This document shows positions 56,301 through 64,000 of a stretch of DNA of 64,000 nt, piece by piece. The translations under genes were made by a program, and so were the position numbers. This stretch comes from Bisbaumannia sp015645095. GTDB lineage: Bacteria; Pseudomonadota; Gammaproteobacteria; Pseudomonadales; Halomonadaceae. The stretch lies in contig CP141893.1 of assembly GCA_036871055.1 (NCBI GenBank), forward strand, positions 1,550,001-1,614,000, in the 5' to 3' direction. Numbering within the stretch: position 1 is the stretch's first letter; each line of letters begins with the position of its first letter. The notes under the pieces are model-generated. The model saw only the letters and a list, made by a program, of their open reading frames with translations. It was not told the origin of the DNA and made no database searches.

Positions 56301-57380
56301 ATGAGCCGCAAGATTCTCGTTCTGCCGGGCGACGGTATCGGTCCGGAAATCACCCGCGAGGCGGTCAAGGTCCTCAAGGCCTGCCAAGCCAAGGGCCTGG
56401 ACGTGACCCTGGAAGAGGGCCTGGTGGGGGGCGCCGGCTACGACGCCCACGGCGAGCCGCTGCCCGCCGTGACCCTCGACAAGGCCAGGGCCGCCGACGC
56501 CATCCTGCTGGGGGCCGTGGGTGGCCCCAAGTGGGACACCCTGGAGGACCTCTCCAAGCGTCCCGAGAAGGGGCTGCTGGGCCTGCGCAAGAACCTGGGG
56601 CTGTTCGGCAACCTGCGCCCGGCGCTGCTCTATCCGCAGCTGGCCGAGGCCTCGACCCTCAAGCCCGAGGTGGTCTCCGGCCTGGATATCCTGATCGTCC
56701 GCGAGCTCACCGGCGGCATCTACTTCGGTCAGCCCCGGGGCATCGAGGAGCGTGACGGCGAGCGGGTCGGCTTCAACACCTATGTCTACTCGGAGTCGGA
56801 GATCGAGCGCATCGGTCGCCTGGCCTTCGAGATGGCCCAGAAGCGTGGCAAGAAGCTGTGCAGCGTCGACAAGGCCAACGTGCTGGAGGTGACCATCCTG
56901 TGGCGCGAGATCATGGAGCGCCTGGCGCCGGAGTACCCGGACGTGGAGCTCTCGCACATGTACGTGGATAACGCCGCCATGCAGCTGGTGCGCGCCCCCA
57001 AGCAGTTCGATGTCATCGTCACCGGCAACATGTTCGGCGATATCCTCTCGGATGCCGCCGCCATGCTCACCGGCTCCATCGGCATGCTGCCGTCCGCGTC
57101 CCTCAACGAGAGCGGCCAGGGCATGTACGAGCCCTGCCACGGCAGCGCCCCGGACATCGCCGGCCAGAACATCGCCAATCCGCTGGCCACCATCCTCTCG
57201 GTGGCCATGATGCTGCGCTACTCTCTGGGGGAGACCGTCCTGGCCGAGCGGATCGAGACCGCCGTGGGGCAGGTGCTCGACCAGGGCCTGCGTACCGCCG
57301 ATATCGCCTATCCGGGCACCCGCCAGGTTTCCACCACCGAGATGGGCGACGCCGTACTGGCCGCCTTCGAAGCGCTTTAA
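56301..57380 (+). CDS. leuB: 3-isopropylmalate dehydrogenase
   Basis: This 359-residue NAD-dependent decarboxylating dehydrogenase begins with KILVLPGDGIGPEI and carries the metal-binding NMFGDILSDAAAMLTGSIGMLPSAS (core GDILSDAA). It has the substrate-binding YVDNAAMQLV. The ATG at 56301 has AAGGGAAGAG upstream; an ATG seven codons earlier lacks one. It completes leuCDB. Confidence 0.97.
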   Translation: MSRKILVLPGDGIGPEITREAVKVLKACQAKGLDVTLEEGLVGGAGYDAHGEPLPAVTLDKARAADAILLGAVGGPKWDTLEDLSKRPEKGLLGLRKNLGLFGNLRPALLYPQLAEASTLKPEVVSGLDILIVRELTGGIYFGQPRGIEERDGERVGFNTYVYSESEIERIGRLAFEMAQKRGKKLCSVDKANVLEVTILWREIMERLAPEYPDVELSHMYVDNAAMQLVRAPKQFDVIVTGNMFGDILSDAAAMLTGSIGMLPSASLNESGQGMYEPCHGSAPDIAGQNIANPLATILSVAMMLRYSLGETVLAERIETAVGQVLDQGLRTADIAYPGTRQVSTTEMGDAVLAAFEAL

Positions 57381-57399
57381 TCGCGCCCTCGGTATCGTT

Positions 57400-57444
57400 G
57401 CGCCCGTGGCACCCGCGGGCGCTTCCTCCCCCTGAGCGGGGAGG
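57400..57444 (+). terminator. Two tandem hairpins between leuB and asd
   Basis: GCGCCCG pairs with CGGGCGC (57400-57406 with 57416-57422), and CCTCCCC pairs with GGGGAGG (57425-57431 with 57438-57444). The second is followed by CACACTTATTTT. They may partly end leuCDB transcription before asd. Confidence 0.45.
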
Positions 57445-57471
57445 CACACTTATTTTCAGGAGGACATTCAC

Positions 57472-58587
57472 ATGTTGAAAGTCGGTTTTGTCGGTTGGCG
57501 TGGCATGGTCGGTTCCGTGCTGATGCAGCGCATGGTGGAAGACGGAGACTTCCAGGGCATCGAGCCCATCTTCTTCACCACCTCCCAGGTCGGCCAGCCG
57601 GGGCCGGATGTCGGCGTGGAAGTGCCCCCCCTCAAGGATGCCTTCGACCAGGCGGCCCTCAAGGCCCTGGATGTGGTCATCACCTGCCAGGGTGGCGACT
57701 ACACCCAGGCGGTCTACCAGGACCTGCGCCAGGCCGGCTGGAAGGGCTACTGGATCGATGCCGCCAGCACCCTGCGCATGGCCGACGAGGCGACCATCGT
57801 CCTCGACCCGGTCAATCGCCATGTGATCGATGCCCAGCTGGCCAAGGGCGCCAAGACCTTCGTCGGCGGCAACTGCACCGTATCGCTGATGCTGATGGGT
57901 CTGGGCGGGCTCTTCGAGGCCAATATGGTCGAGTGGATGACCTCCATGACCTACCAGGCCGCCTCCGGCTCCGGCGCCAAGCACATGCGCGAGCTGCTCA
58001 ACCAGATGGGCGCCCTGCGCGACAGCGTGGCCGACGAGCTGAGTGATCCGGCCAGCGCCATCCTGGATATCGACCGCAAGGTCACCGCGGCCATGCGCGG
58101 CGGCGACTTCCCCACCGAGAACTTCACCGCGCCCCTGGCCGGCAGCCTCTTGCCGTGGATCGACGTCAAGCGGGACAACGGCCAGAGCAAGGAAGAGTGG
58201 AAGGGCAGCGTCGAGACCAACAAGATCCTCGGCCTCGACAACAACCCCATCCCCATCGATGGCCTCTGCGTGCGTATCGGCGCCATGCGCTCCCATAGCC
58301 AGGCCTTCACCATCAAGCTGAAGCAGGACGTGCCCCTGGACGAGATCGAGGAGCGCATCGCCAAGCACAACGACTGGGTCAAGGTGGTGCCCAATGACAA
58401 GGAGGCGACCATCGCCGACCTGACCCCGGCGGCCGCCACCGGCACCCTGACCATTCCGGTGGGGCGCCTGCGCAAGCTGGCCATGGGCGGCGACTATCTC
58501 TCCGCCTTCAGCGTCGGTGACCAGCTGCTGTGGGGCGCCGCCGAGCCCCTCAAGCGGATGCTCAAGATCCTCCGCGAGCAGCAGTAA
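57472..58587 (+). CDS. asd: Aspartate-semialdehyde dehydrogenase
   Basis: This 371-residue NADP enzyme begins MLKVGFVGWRGMVGSVLMQRM, with the Rossmann loop. The active-site cysteine lies in FVGGNCTVSLMLMG, and the proton-acceptor His is in IGAMRSHSQAFTIKL. It reduces aspartyl phosphate on the way to lysine, threonine, methionine and cell-wall diaminopimelate. AGGAGG precedes the start. It follows leuB, a common gammaproteobacterial order. Confidence 0.97.
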   Translation: MLKVGFVGWRGMVGSVLMQRMVEDGDFQGIEPIFFTTSQVGQPGPDVGVEVPPLKDAFDQAALKALDVVITCQGGDYTQAVYQDLRQAGWKGYWIDAASTLRMADEATIVLDPVNRHVIDAQLAKGAKTFVGGNCTVSLMLMGLGGLFEANMVEWMTSMTYQAASGSGAKHMRELLNQMGALRDSVADELSDPASAILDIDRKVTAAMRGGDFPTENFTAPLAGSLLPWIDVKRDNGQSKEEWKGSVETNKILGLDNNPIPIDGLCVRIGAMRSHSQAFTIKLKQDVPLDEIEERIAKHNDWVKVVPNDKEATIADLTPAAATGTLTIPVGRLRKLAMGGDYLSAFSVGDQLLWGAAEPLKRMLKILREQQ

Positions 58588-58607
58588 GCACGGGGATCAC
58601 CAAGATC

Positions 58608-58637
58608 GCAAAACGCCTCCTTCGGGAGGCGTTTTGC
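58608..58637 (+). terminator. Intrinsic terminator after asd
   Basis: GCAAAACGCCTCC and GGAGGCGTTTTGC form a 13-bp stem capped by a TTCG loop, with T residues in the descending arm. A classic terminator. Confidence 0.9.
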
Positions 58638-58752
58638 ATCATGGCTTTCTTGTACAGCGGCCGTTGAAAGGCGTCGGCAGGGGCGAAGCGGGGCGATGTA
58701 TCCCAAGTGTTACACTGACAAACAGTGACGCTTCAGCCATAGGTGGGCCGCC

Positions 58753-61191
58753 ATGAAACGCAAGCTCAAGGGTGCCGTGCTGCTCGGTCTCTCCCTGGCC
58801 ACTCCCCAGGCCCTGGCCCTGGGGGTCGGGGCCCTGGAGGTGCACTCCCATCTGGGGGCGCCGCTGGAGGCCAGCCTTCCCCTCTATGACACCCAGGGCC
58901 TCGACCCGGCGGCCTTCCAGGCGCGCCTCGCCGACGCCCAGACCTATGCCCGGGCCGGCCTGGCCCGGACCCCGCCGCTCAGCAGTCTCGACTTCCGGGT
59001 CGAGCGTCGCGGCGCCCGCCTGGTGCTGGTGCTCGACTCGCGCCAGCCGATCAACGAGCCCTACCTGGACCTGCTGATCGACCTGGAGTGGCCGGGCGGC
59101 CAGCAGTTGCGCCAGATCACCCTGCTGCTGGACCCCCCGGACTATCGCCCGCTGATGGAGCCTTCCGTCCCCCGGGTACCTGCGGCGCCGTCTCCCGCCG
59201 TCGTGCCGCCGTCACCGCCCTCGGCGGCAGTCTCGCCGACGACGCCATCCCCGGCGGCCCAGGCCCAGGGCGATCCTGCCTTCGTGCGCTCCGGGGATAC
59301 CCTCTGGGCGGTGGCCAGCCGACTGCGCCCGGATAGCGGCATCGATATGCAGCAGATGATGCTGGCCCTGGTGGCGGCCAACCCGGAGGTATTTCCCCAC
59401 GGCAATATCAATCAGATGCGCGCCGGCTTCACCCTGAGGGTGCCGGAGCGCGAGGCCCTGGTGGCGATCTCGCCGGCCGAGGCCAGCCGCCTGGTGCAGG
59501 CCCATCACCAGGCCTGGGCCAATCGCAGCGGCGGGGTACCGGCGCCGGTGGCCATGCCGGCACTGGCCGCGGCGGTGGCGCCGGCTGCGGGGGACGATGC
59601 CTTGGATACCGAGGCCGTGGAGAGCGAGGCGAGCGTGCCTGAGGAGGCCGGAGCCCCCGCCGTGCCGGCGCCTTCCGTGAGTCAGGAAGAGGAGGCGCCG
59701 CCGACACCGGAGCCAGCGGAGTCGCCGGCGGCAGAGCCGACACCGCCCGCCTTCCAGGAGGACGAGGAGGTGGTGGCGCCGCGCCTGGTGCTGTTGAGTG
59801 ATGCCGAGCTGGCGGCGGAGCAGGCGGCTCGGCAGGGGGATGAGGCGGAGGCCGTCGAGCCGGCCTTCGGCGATGCCGCCGGGGAAGTCGAGGAGCCGGC
59901 CCTGGCCGAGGTGTCGGAGGAGGCGCCGCTGGCCGGGGAGGAGAGCCCCGGCCCGGCCCAGGTCGACGAGCCGCTGCTGGCCCAGGTGATCGCGGAGGAG
60001 GGGGGCGGGAGTGCCGGGGCGCTGGCCGAGTTGCGCGACGAGCGCGATGAACTGCGCGACGAGATCGGTGCCCTGCGCGACGAGATGGCCGCCCTGCGTG
60101 AGCAGCTGGCGGCCCTGGCCGCCGGCAGCGGCGGGGCCGATGGGCCCGGTCTCGGCGGCGTCGTGCCTCCCGATAGCGCCACGCCCACCGAGGGCGCGGT
60201 CGCGACCGGCAACGAGCCCTGGTGGGGGGCGCTCTGGGCCGGGGCCCGGGATCATACCCTGGCCCTCGGCGGTGCCGCCCTGGCGCTGCTGCTGGCGCTC
60301 TGGGCGCTGCTGCGCCGGCGTCGTGAGGAGGATGAGGGGCAAAGCTTCGCCGAACTCTATGCGGCGAGCCCGGCACCGCAGCCTTCGCCCGCCCCGGCGG
60401 TCACCGGCCAGGCCCAGCCCGGACGCCACGCCATGCCGGAGACACAGGCGATCAGCGAGGCGGATATCTTTATTGCCTATGGTCGTTACGACCAGGCCCG
60501 GGAGCTGCTGGAGGCAAGCCTGGCCAGGGACCCGGGTCGCGATGACCTGCGCCTGAAGCTGATGACGGTGCTGGTGGAGCAGCGTGACTGGGTGGCGGCG
60601 CGCTGCGAGGGCGACCGGCTGGAGGCCCATGGTGACCCGGCCCTGGCTCCCGAACTGGCCCGCCTGCAGGCCCGTATCGGCATGGAGGAGGGCGAGGACG
60701 GTGCCGCGTCGGCGGGATCTCGAGCCCCCGGCGCCCCGGACGCCGAGGCGCCCCGGTCCGAATCGTCGGAGCGCAGCGTCGATGAGGCTCCCGCCCAGGA
60801 TGGGGGGAGCGAGTCCGTTGCCCCGGAGGACGAGGCGGTAGAGCGAGTCATCGATTATCGGCCCCCGGAGATCGAGCCGGTCGAGCCCCGGCCCGAGACG
60901 CCTCGGCAGCCCGAGGTGGCCTTTACCCCCGAGGCGTCGGAGAGGGGGCCGGCCAATGGGGAGATTCCCCATGACTGGGAGGTGGAGGAACTGGCGTTAC
61001 CGGCCGCGGATCTGGATAATGGAGACTCCGCCGCTGCCCCGGCAGCGCAGCGGCTCCTGGCCGAGGCCCACGCCTTGCTCGAGACGGGCGAGCGCGAGCG
61101 GGCCGCCGAGCTGCTGGCCCGCGTCGTGGCCGACGGCGATGACCAACGACGGGAGCAGGCGCGGGCCCTGATCGCCCAGCACAACCTCTGA
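58753..61191 (+). CDS. fimV: FimV/HubP-family polar landmark protein
   Basis: This 812-residue protein has a signal peptide (AVLLGLSLATPQALA) and an N-terminal FimV domain (VHSHLGAPLEASLPL). A LysM peptidoglycan-binding domain follows at about 175-235 (FVRSGDTLWAVASRL), then a long acidic, Pro/Ala-rich region. A coiled coil at about 425-455 has repeated LRDE heptads, and one membrane helix lies near 500-520. The cytoplasmic acidic tail ends with a TPR-like FimV C-terminal motif (AEAHALLETGERERAAELLARV). It organises the cell pole and type IV pili or flagella. It stands between asd and truA as in Pseudomonas. Confidence 0.93.
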   Translation: MKRKLKGAVLLGLSLATPQALALGVGALEVHSHLGAPLEASLPLYDTQGLDPAAFQARLADAQTYARAGLARTPPLSSLDFRVERRGARLVLVLDSRQPINEPYLDLLIDLEWPGGQQLRQITLLLDPPDYRPLMEPSVPRVPAAPSPAVVPPSPPSAAVSPTTPSPAAQAQGDPAFVRSGDTLWAVASRLRPDSGIDMQQMMLALVAANPEVFPHGNINQMRAGFTLRVPEREALVAISPAEASRLVQAHHQAWANRSGGVPAPVAMPALAAAVAPAAGDDALDTEAVESEASVPEEAGAPAVPAPSVSQEEEAPPTPEPAESPAAEPTPPAFQEDEEVVAPRLVLLSDAELAAEQAARQGDEAEAVEPAFGDAAGEVEEPALAEVSEEAPLAGEESPGPAQVDEPLLAQVIAEEGGGSAGALAELRDERDELRDEIGALRDEMAALREQLAALAAGSGGADGPGLGGVVPPDSATPTEGAVATGNEPWWGALWAGARDHTLALGGAALALLLALWALLRRRREEDEGQSFAELYAASPAPQPSPAPAVTGQAQPGRHAMPETQAISEADIFIAYGRYDQARELLEASLARDPGRDDLRLKLMTVLVEQRDWVAARCEGDRLEAHGDPALAPELARLQARIGMEEGEDGAASAGSRAPGAPDAEAPRSESSERSVDEAPAQDGGSESVAPEDEAVERVIDYRPPEIEPVEPRPETPRQPEVAFTPEASERGPANGEIPHDWEVEELALPAADLDNGDSAAAPAAQRLLAEAHALLETGERERAAELLARVVADGDDQRREQARALIAQHNL

Positions 61192-61198
61192 TGAGCCG

Positions 61199-62119
61199 AT
61201 GCCCCTGTTCGAGCCCCTAGACGAGACCCGCCCCCTGACCGGACGCCTGGCCCTGGGCGTGGAATACGATGGCAGCGCCTACTGCGGCTGGCAGCGCCTC
61301 AAGCATGCCGCCTCGGTGCAGGCCTCCCTGGAGGAGGCCCTGTCGCGGGTCGCCGCGGCCCCGGTCAAGGTGCTGTGCAGCGGCCGCACCGACAGCGGCG
61401 TGCACGCCACCCGCCAGGTGGTGCACTTCGACCCGCCGGCACCCCGCTCCCAGAAGGCCTGGGTGTTCGGCGTCAATGCCAACCTGCCGCGGGATATCGC
61501 CGTGCGCTGGGTGCATGCGGTCCCCGACGACTTCCATGCCCGCTTCAAGGCCCTGGCACGGCGCTACCGCTACGTGATCCTCAACCAGCCGAGCCGCCCG
61601 GTGCTGGAGCGTGCCAACGTCACCTGGTGCCGCGACCCCCTGGACGCCGAGGCCATGCACCGCGCCGCCCAGGTGCTGGTGGGCGAGCACGATTTCTCCA
61701 GCTTTCGCGCCGCCGGCTGCCAGTCGAAGAGCCCCTGGCGCCATCTGCACTTTATCGAGGTGCACCGCCATGGCCCCCTGGTGGTGATCGACGTCCAGGG
61801 CAACGCCTTCCTGCACCATATGATTCGCAATATCGCCGGTGCCCTGGTGGCGGTGGGGCGCGGCGAGCAGGGCGAGGGCTACCTGGCCGAGCTGCTGACC
61901 CTCAAGGATCGCGCCCAGGGCGCCGTGACCGCCCCGGCCTGCGGCCTGCACTTCGTCGACTCCCTCTATGACGAGGCCTATGGGCTGCCCCGGGAGCCTC
62001 TGGGCCCCAGCCTGCTGGCCTTCCTGGGCGAGTGGACCGGCGAGCGTCCCCTGCCCGACTGTCCCATGGTCGAGTACCGCCGCGGCCGTCCGGTCGCGGC
62101 CCTGAGCAGCGAGGAGTGA
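61199..62119 (+). CDS. truA: tRNA pseudouridine38-40 synthase
   Basis: This 306-residue enzyme has the catalytic aspartate in CSGRTDSGVHATRQVVHFD and conserved GNAFLHHMIRNIAGALVAVGRG. It modifies positions 38-40 of the tRNA anticodon arm. The start is seven bases after the fimV stop, and its stop overlaps an upstream ATG of trpF (TGATG). Confidence 0.97.
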   Translation: MPLFEPLDETRPLTGRLALGVEYDGSAYCGWQRLKHAASVQASLEEALSRVAAAPVKVLCSGRTDSGVHATRQVVHFDPPAPRSQKAWVFGVNANLPRDIAVRWVHAVPDDFHARFKALARRYRYVILNQPSRPVLERANVTWCRDPLDAEAMHRAAQVLVGEHDFSSFRAAGCQSKSPWRHLHFIEVHRHGPLVVIDVQGNAFLHHMIRNIAGALVAVGRGEQGEGYLAELLTLKDRAQGAVTAPACGLHFVDSLYDEAYGLPREPLGPSLLAFLGEWTGERPLPDCPMVEYRRGRPVAALSSEE

Positions 62120-62124
62120 TGCCC

Positions 62125-62769
62125 ATGTGGCAACGTACCCGGGTCAAGATCTGCGGGCTGACCCGCGAGGCGGACGTGGACGCCGCCGTGGCCGCCGGCG
62201 CCGATGCCCTGGGCTTCGTGATGTGGCCGGGCAGCAAGCGCGGCATCGATCTCGAGCGCCTGGCCGCCCTGAGCGCCCGGGTGCCGGCCTTCGTCACCCG
62301 GGTGGGGCTCTTCGTCGACCAGGACCCCGAGTGGATCGCCCGCTGCGCCGAGCACCTGGACCTGCTGCAGCTCCACGGCAAGGAAACCCCGGCCTTCTGC
62401 GCGGCCCTGCCGCGGCCCTGGATCAAGGCGCTGCGCATGCGCGAGGGGCTCGACCTGCATCAGGCGGCGGCGGATTACGCCGGTGCCCGGGCCCTGCTGC
62501 TGGACGCCTACAAGCCCGGCGTGCCGGGGGGTACCGGCGAGACCTTCGACTGGTCGCGGATCCCCGCAAGCCTGGCAAAACCTGTTATTCTCGCGGGAGG
62601 CTTGAGCGCCGACAATGTCGGCCAGGCGATCGCCGCGGTGCAGCCCTTCGCCGTCGATGTCTCCGGCGGGGTGGAGAGTGCCCCCGGGGTCAAGGACCCC
62701 GCCAAGATCGCAGCCTTCCTGCGCCAGGTATTCCTGAGCCATCCCATCCAAGCCCAAGCGACCCTGTGA
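62125..62769 (+). CDS. trpF: Phosphoribosylanthranilate isomerase
   Basis: This 214-residue TIM-barrel enzyme has the catalytic KICGLTREADVDAAV at the N-terminus and the phosphate-binding LAGGLSADNVGQAI and DVSGGVE at the C-terminus. It performs the third step of tryptophan synthesis. The ATG at 62125 has GAGGAG eight bases upstream; an ATG two codons earlier, overlapping truA, has it too close. It is followed by trpB. Confidence 0.96.
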   Translation: MWQRTRVKICGLTREADVDAAVAAGADALGFVMWPGSKRGIDLERLAALSARVPAFVTRVGLFVDQDPEWIARCAEHLDLLQLHGKETPAFCAALPRPWIKALRMREGLDLHQAAADYAGARALLLDAYKPGVPGGTGETFDWSRIPASLAKPVILAGGLSADNVGQAIAAVQPFAVDVSGGVESAPGVKDPAKIAAFLRQVFLSHPIQAQATL

Positions 62770-62779
62770 GGTGTCTTTC

Positions 62780-63994
62780 GTGACCAAGTTCAGCGACCTG
62801 ACCCGACTGCCCGACGCCCGCGGCCACTTCGGCCCCTACGGCGGCCGGTTCGTCTCGGAAACGTTGAGCTTCGCCCTGGAGGAGTTGGAGAGCATCTACG
62901 CGAGCCTTCGCGACGATCCCGACTTCCAGGCCGAATTCGACCGTGACCTGGCCCACTATGTGGGTCGTCCCTCGCCGCTCTATCACGCCGAGCGATGGTC
63001 ACGGGAGCTGGGGGGCGCGCAGATCTGGCTGAAGCGGGAAGACCTCAACCACACCGGCGCCCACAAGGTGAACAACACCATCGGCCAGGCCCTGCTGGCC
63101 AAGAAGAGCGGCAAGCCGCGGGTCATCGCCGAGACCGGCGCCGGTCAACACGGCGTGGCCACCGCCACGGTGGCGGCGCGCCTGGGCCTCGAGTGCGAGG
63201 TCTACATGGGCGCCGAGGACGTGGAGCGCCAGAAGCTCAATGTCTACCGCATGCAGTTGCTGGGGGCCAAGGTGATTCCGGTGGAGTCCGGCACCCGCAC
63301 CCTCAAGGACGCCATGAACGAGGCGCTGCGCGACTGGGTCACCAACGTCGACAACACCTTCTATATCATCGGCACCGTGGCCGGTCCGCACCCCTACCCG
63401 ATGCTGGTACGCGACTTCAACGCCGTGGTGGGCCGCGAGGCGCGCCGCCAGTCCCTCGAGCAGATCGGCCGCCTGCCGGATGCCCTGGTGGCCTGCGTGG
63501 GCGGCGGCTCCAACGCCATGGGCCTCTTCTACCCCTTCGTCGAGGACGACGAGGTGAAGATGTACGGGGTCGAGGCGGGAGGCGATGGCCTCGAGACCGG
63601 GCGCCACGCCGCGCCGCTCGCCTCCAACGCGCCCCGGGGCGTGTTGCATGGCAACCGTACCTACCTGATGTCCGACGAGGCGGGGCAGGTCAGCGATACC
63701 CACTCCATCTCCGCGGGTCTCGATTATCCGGGCGTTGGCCCCGAGCACGCCCTGTGGAAGGACGTGGGCCGGGTCGAGTACGTGACCGCCAACGACGATG
63801 CCGTGCTCGAGGCGTTCCGCGAGCTGACCCGGGTCGAGGGCATCATGCCGGCGCTGGAGTCCGCCCACGCCCTGGCCCATGCCAAGGTGCTGGCGCCGAC
63901 CCTGCGCCCCGACCAGCATATCGTGGTCAACCTCTCCGGCCGCGGTGACAAGGACATCATGACCGTCGCCAAGCTCGACGGCATCGTACTCTAA
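62780..63994 (+). CDS. trpB: Tryptophan synthase beta subunit
   Basis: This 404-residue PLP enzyme has the cofactor lysine in HTGAHKVNN, the ammonia/serine loop ETGAGQHGVATA and the phosphate-binding CVGGGSNAMG. It condenses indole with serine. GTG at 62780 has GAGGTG six bases upstream and is preferred over GTG at 62771, which overlaps that site. The gene is complete and ends six bases before the window edge; trpA would be expected beyond it. Confidence 0.97.
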   Translation: MTKFSDLTRLPDARGHFGPYGGRFVSETLSFALEELESIYASLRDDPDFQAEFDRDLAHYVGRPSPLYHAERWSRELGGAQIWLKREDLNHTGAHKVNNTIGQALLAKKSGKPRVIAETGAGQHGVATATVAARLGLECEVYMGAEDVERQKLNVYRMQLLGAKVIPVESGTRTLKDAMNEALRDWVTNVDNTFYIIGTVAGPHPYPMLVRDFNAVVGREARRQSLEQIGRLPDALVACVGGGSNAMGLFYPFVEDDEVKMYGVEAGGDGLETGRHAAPLASNAPRGVLHGNRTYLMSDEAGQVSDTHSISAGLDYPGVGPEHALWKDVGRVEYVTANDDAVLEAFRELTRVEGIMPALESAHALAHAKVLAPTLRPDQHIVVNLSGRGDKDIMTVAKLDGIVL

Positions 63995-64000
63995 GGACGC

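Overview
The window is a 64 kb stretch of GC-rich, gene-dense chromosome from a gammaproteobacterium. Gene content and order (leuCDB-asd-fimV-truA-trpF-trpB; holA-lptE-leuS; the PA2778/PA2779 pair; a FimV/HubP protein; an Mrp-type antiporter operon; two hut-type clusters) fit a halophilic Oceanospirillales member such as Halomonas or a relative. The genus is an inference from gene families, not a measured match. No rRNA, tRNA, CRISPR array, prophage or insertion sequence was recognised.

Left part (1-12.1 kb): mostly short independent genes. These are a DUF488 fragment at the edge, an AMP/thymidine phosphorylase-like gene overlapping a PRPP synthetase-like gene, a NYN-OST-HTH protein, bluB behind a leader with competing pairings, small conserved proteins, an SDR plus DsbA-like pair, PhnA, a DUF481 outer-membrane protein, a TetR-like regulator, the PA2778/PA2779 pair and an HPP membrane protein. 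The tail of the SDR gene is repeated three times just beyond its end.

Hut island A (12.1-22.0 kb): a HutC-type repressor, a YjiH-family membrane protein, and a divergent six-gene operon. The operon encodes urocanate hydratase, a class III CoA-transferase, an acyl-CoA dehydrogenase, EtfB, EtfA and ETF-quinone oxidoreductase. I propose that it degrades imidazolepropionate by activation as a CoA ester, oxidation to urocanyl-CoA, release of urocanate, and hydration by HutU.

Middle (22.1-34 kb): a PAS-GGDEF cyclase, a P-type cation ATPase, a YchJ-family protein, a soluble PAS-chemoreceptor-like protein, and a tightly overlapping six-gene Mrp/Mbh-like antiporter operon with two fused subunits.

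Hut island B (34-43.6 kb): the complete classical pathway hutI-hutG-hutU-hutH followed by a Na+/H+ antiporter-family gene. A second YjiH gene and a second HutC repressor lie at its other end. The two hutU genes are almost identical, in opposite orientation and about 21 kb apart, whereas the hutC and yjiH paralogues are clearly diverged. Five HutC-type palindromes (TGTATATACA and one close variant) sit in the promoter regions of both islands, so the islands probably share regulation.

Right part (43.6-64 kb): a Tat-type amidohydrolase with a Cys/His-rich N-terminus, then housekeeping genes (holA, lptE, leuS), a YbeL-like zinc-ribbon protein, two membrane proteins, a LysR regulator divergent from leuCDB, asd, fimV, truA, trpF and trpB at the window edge.
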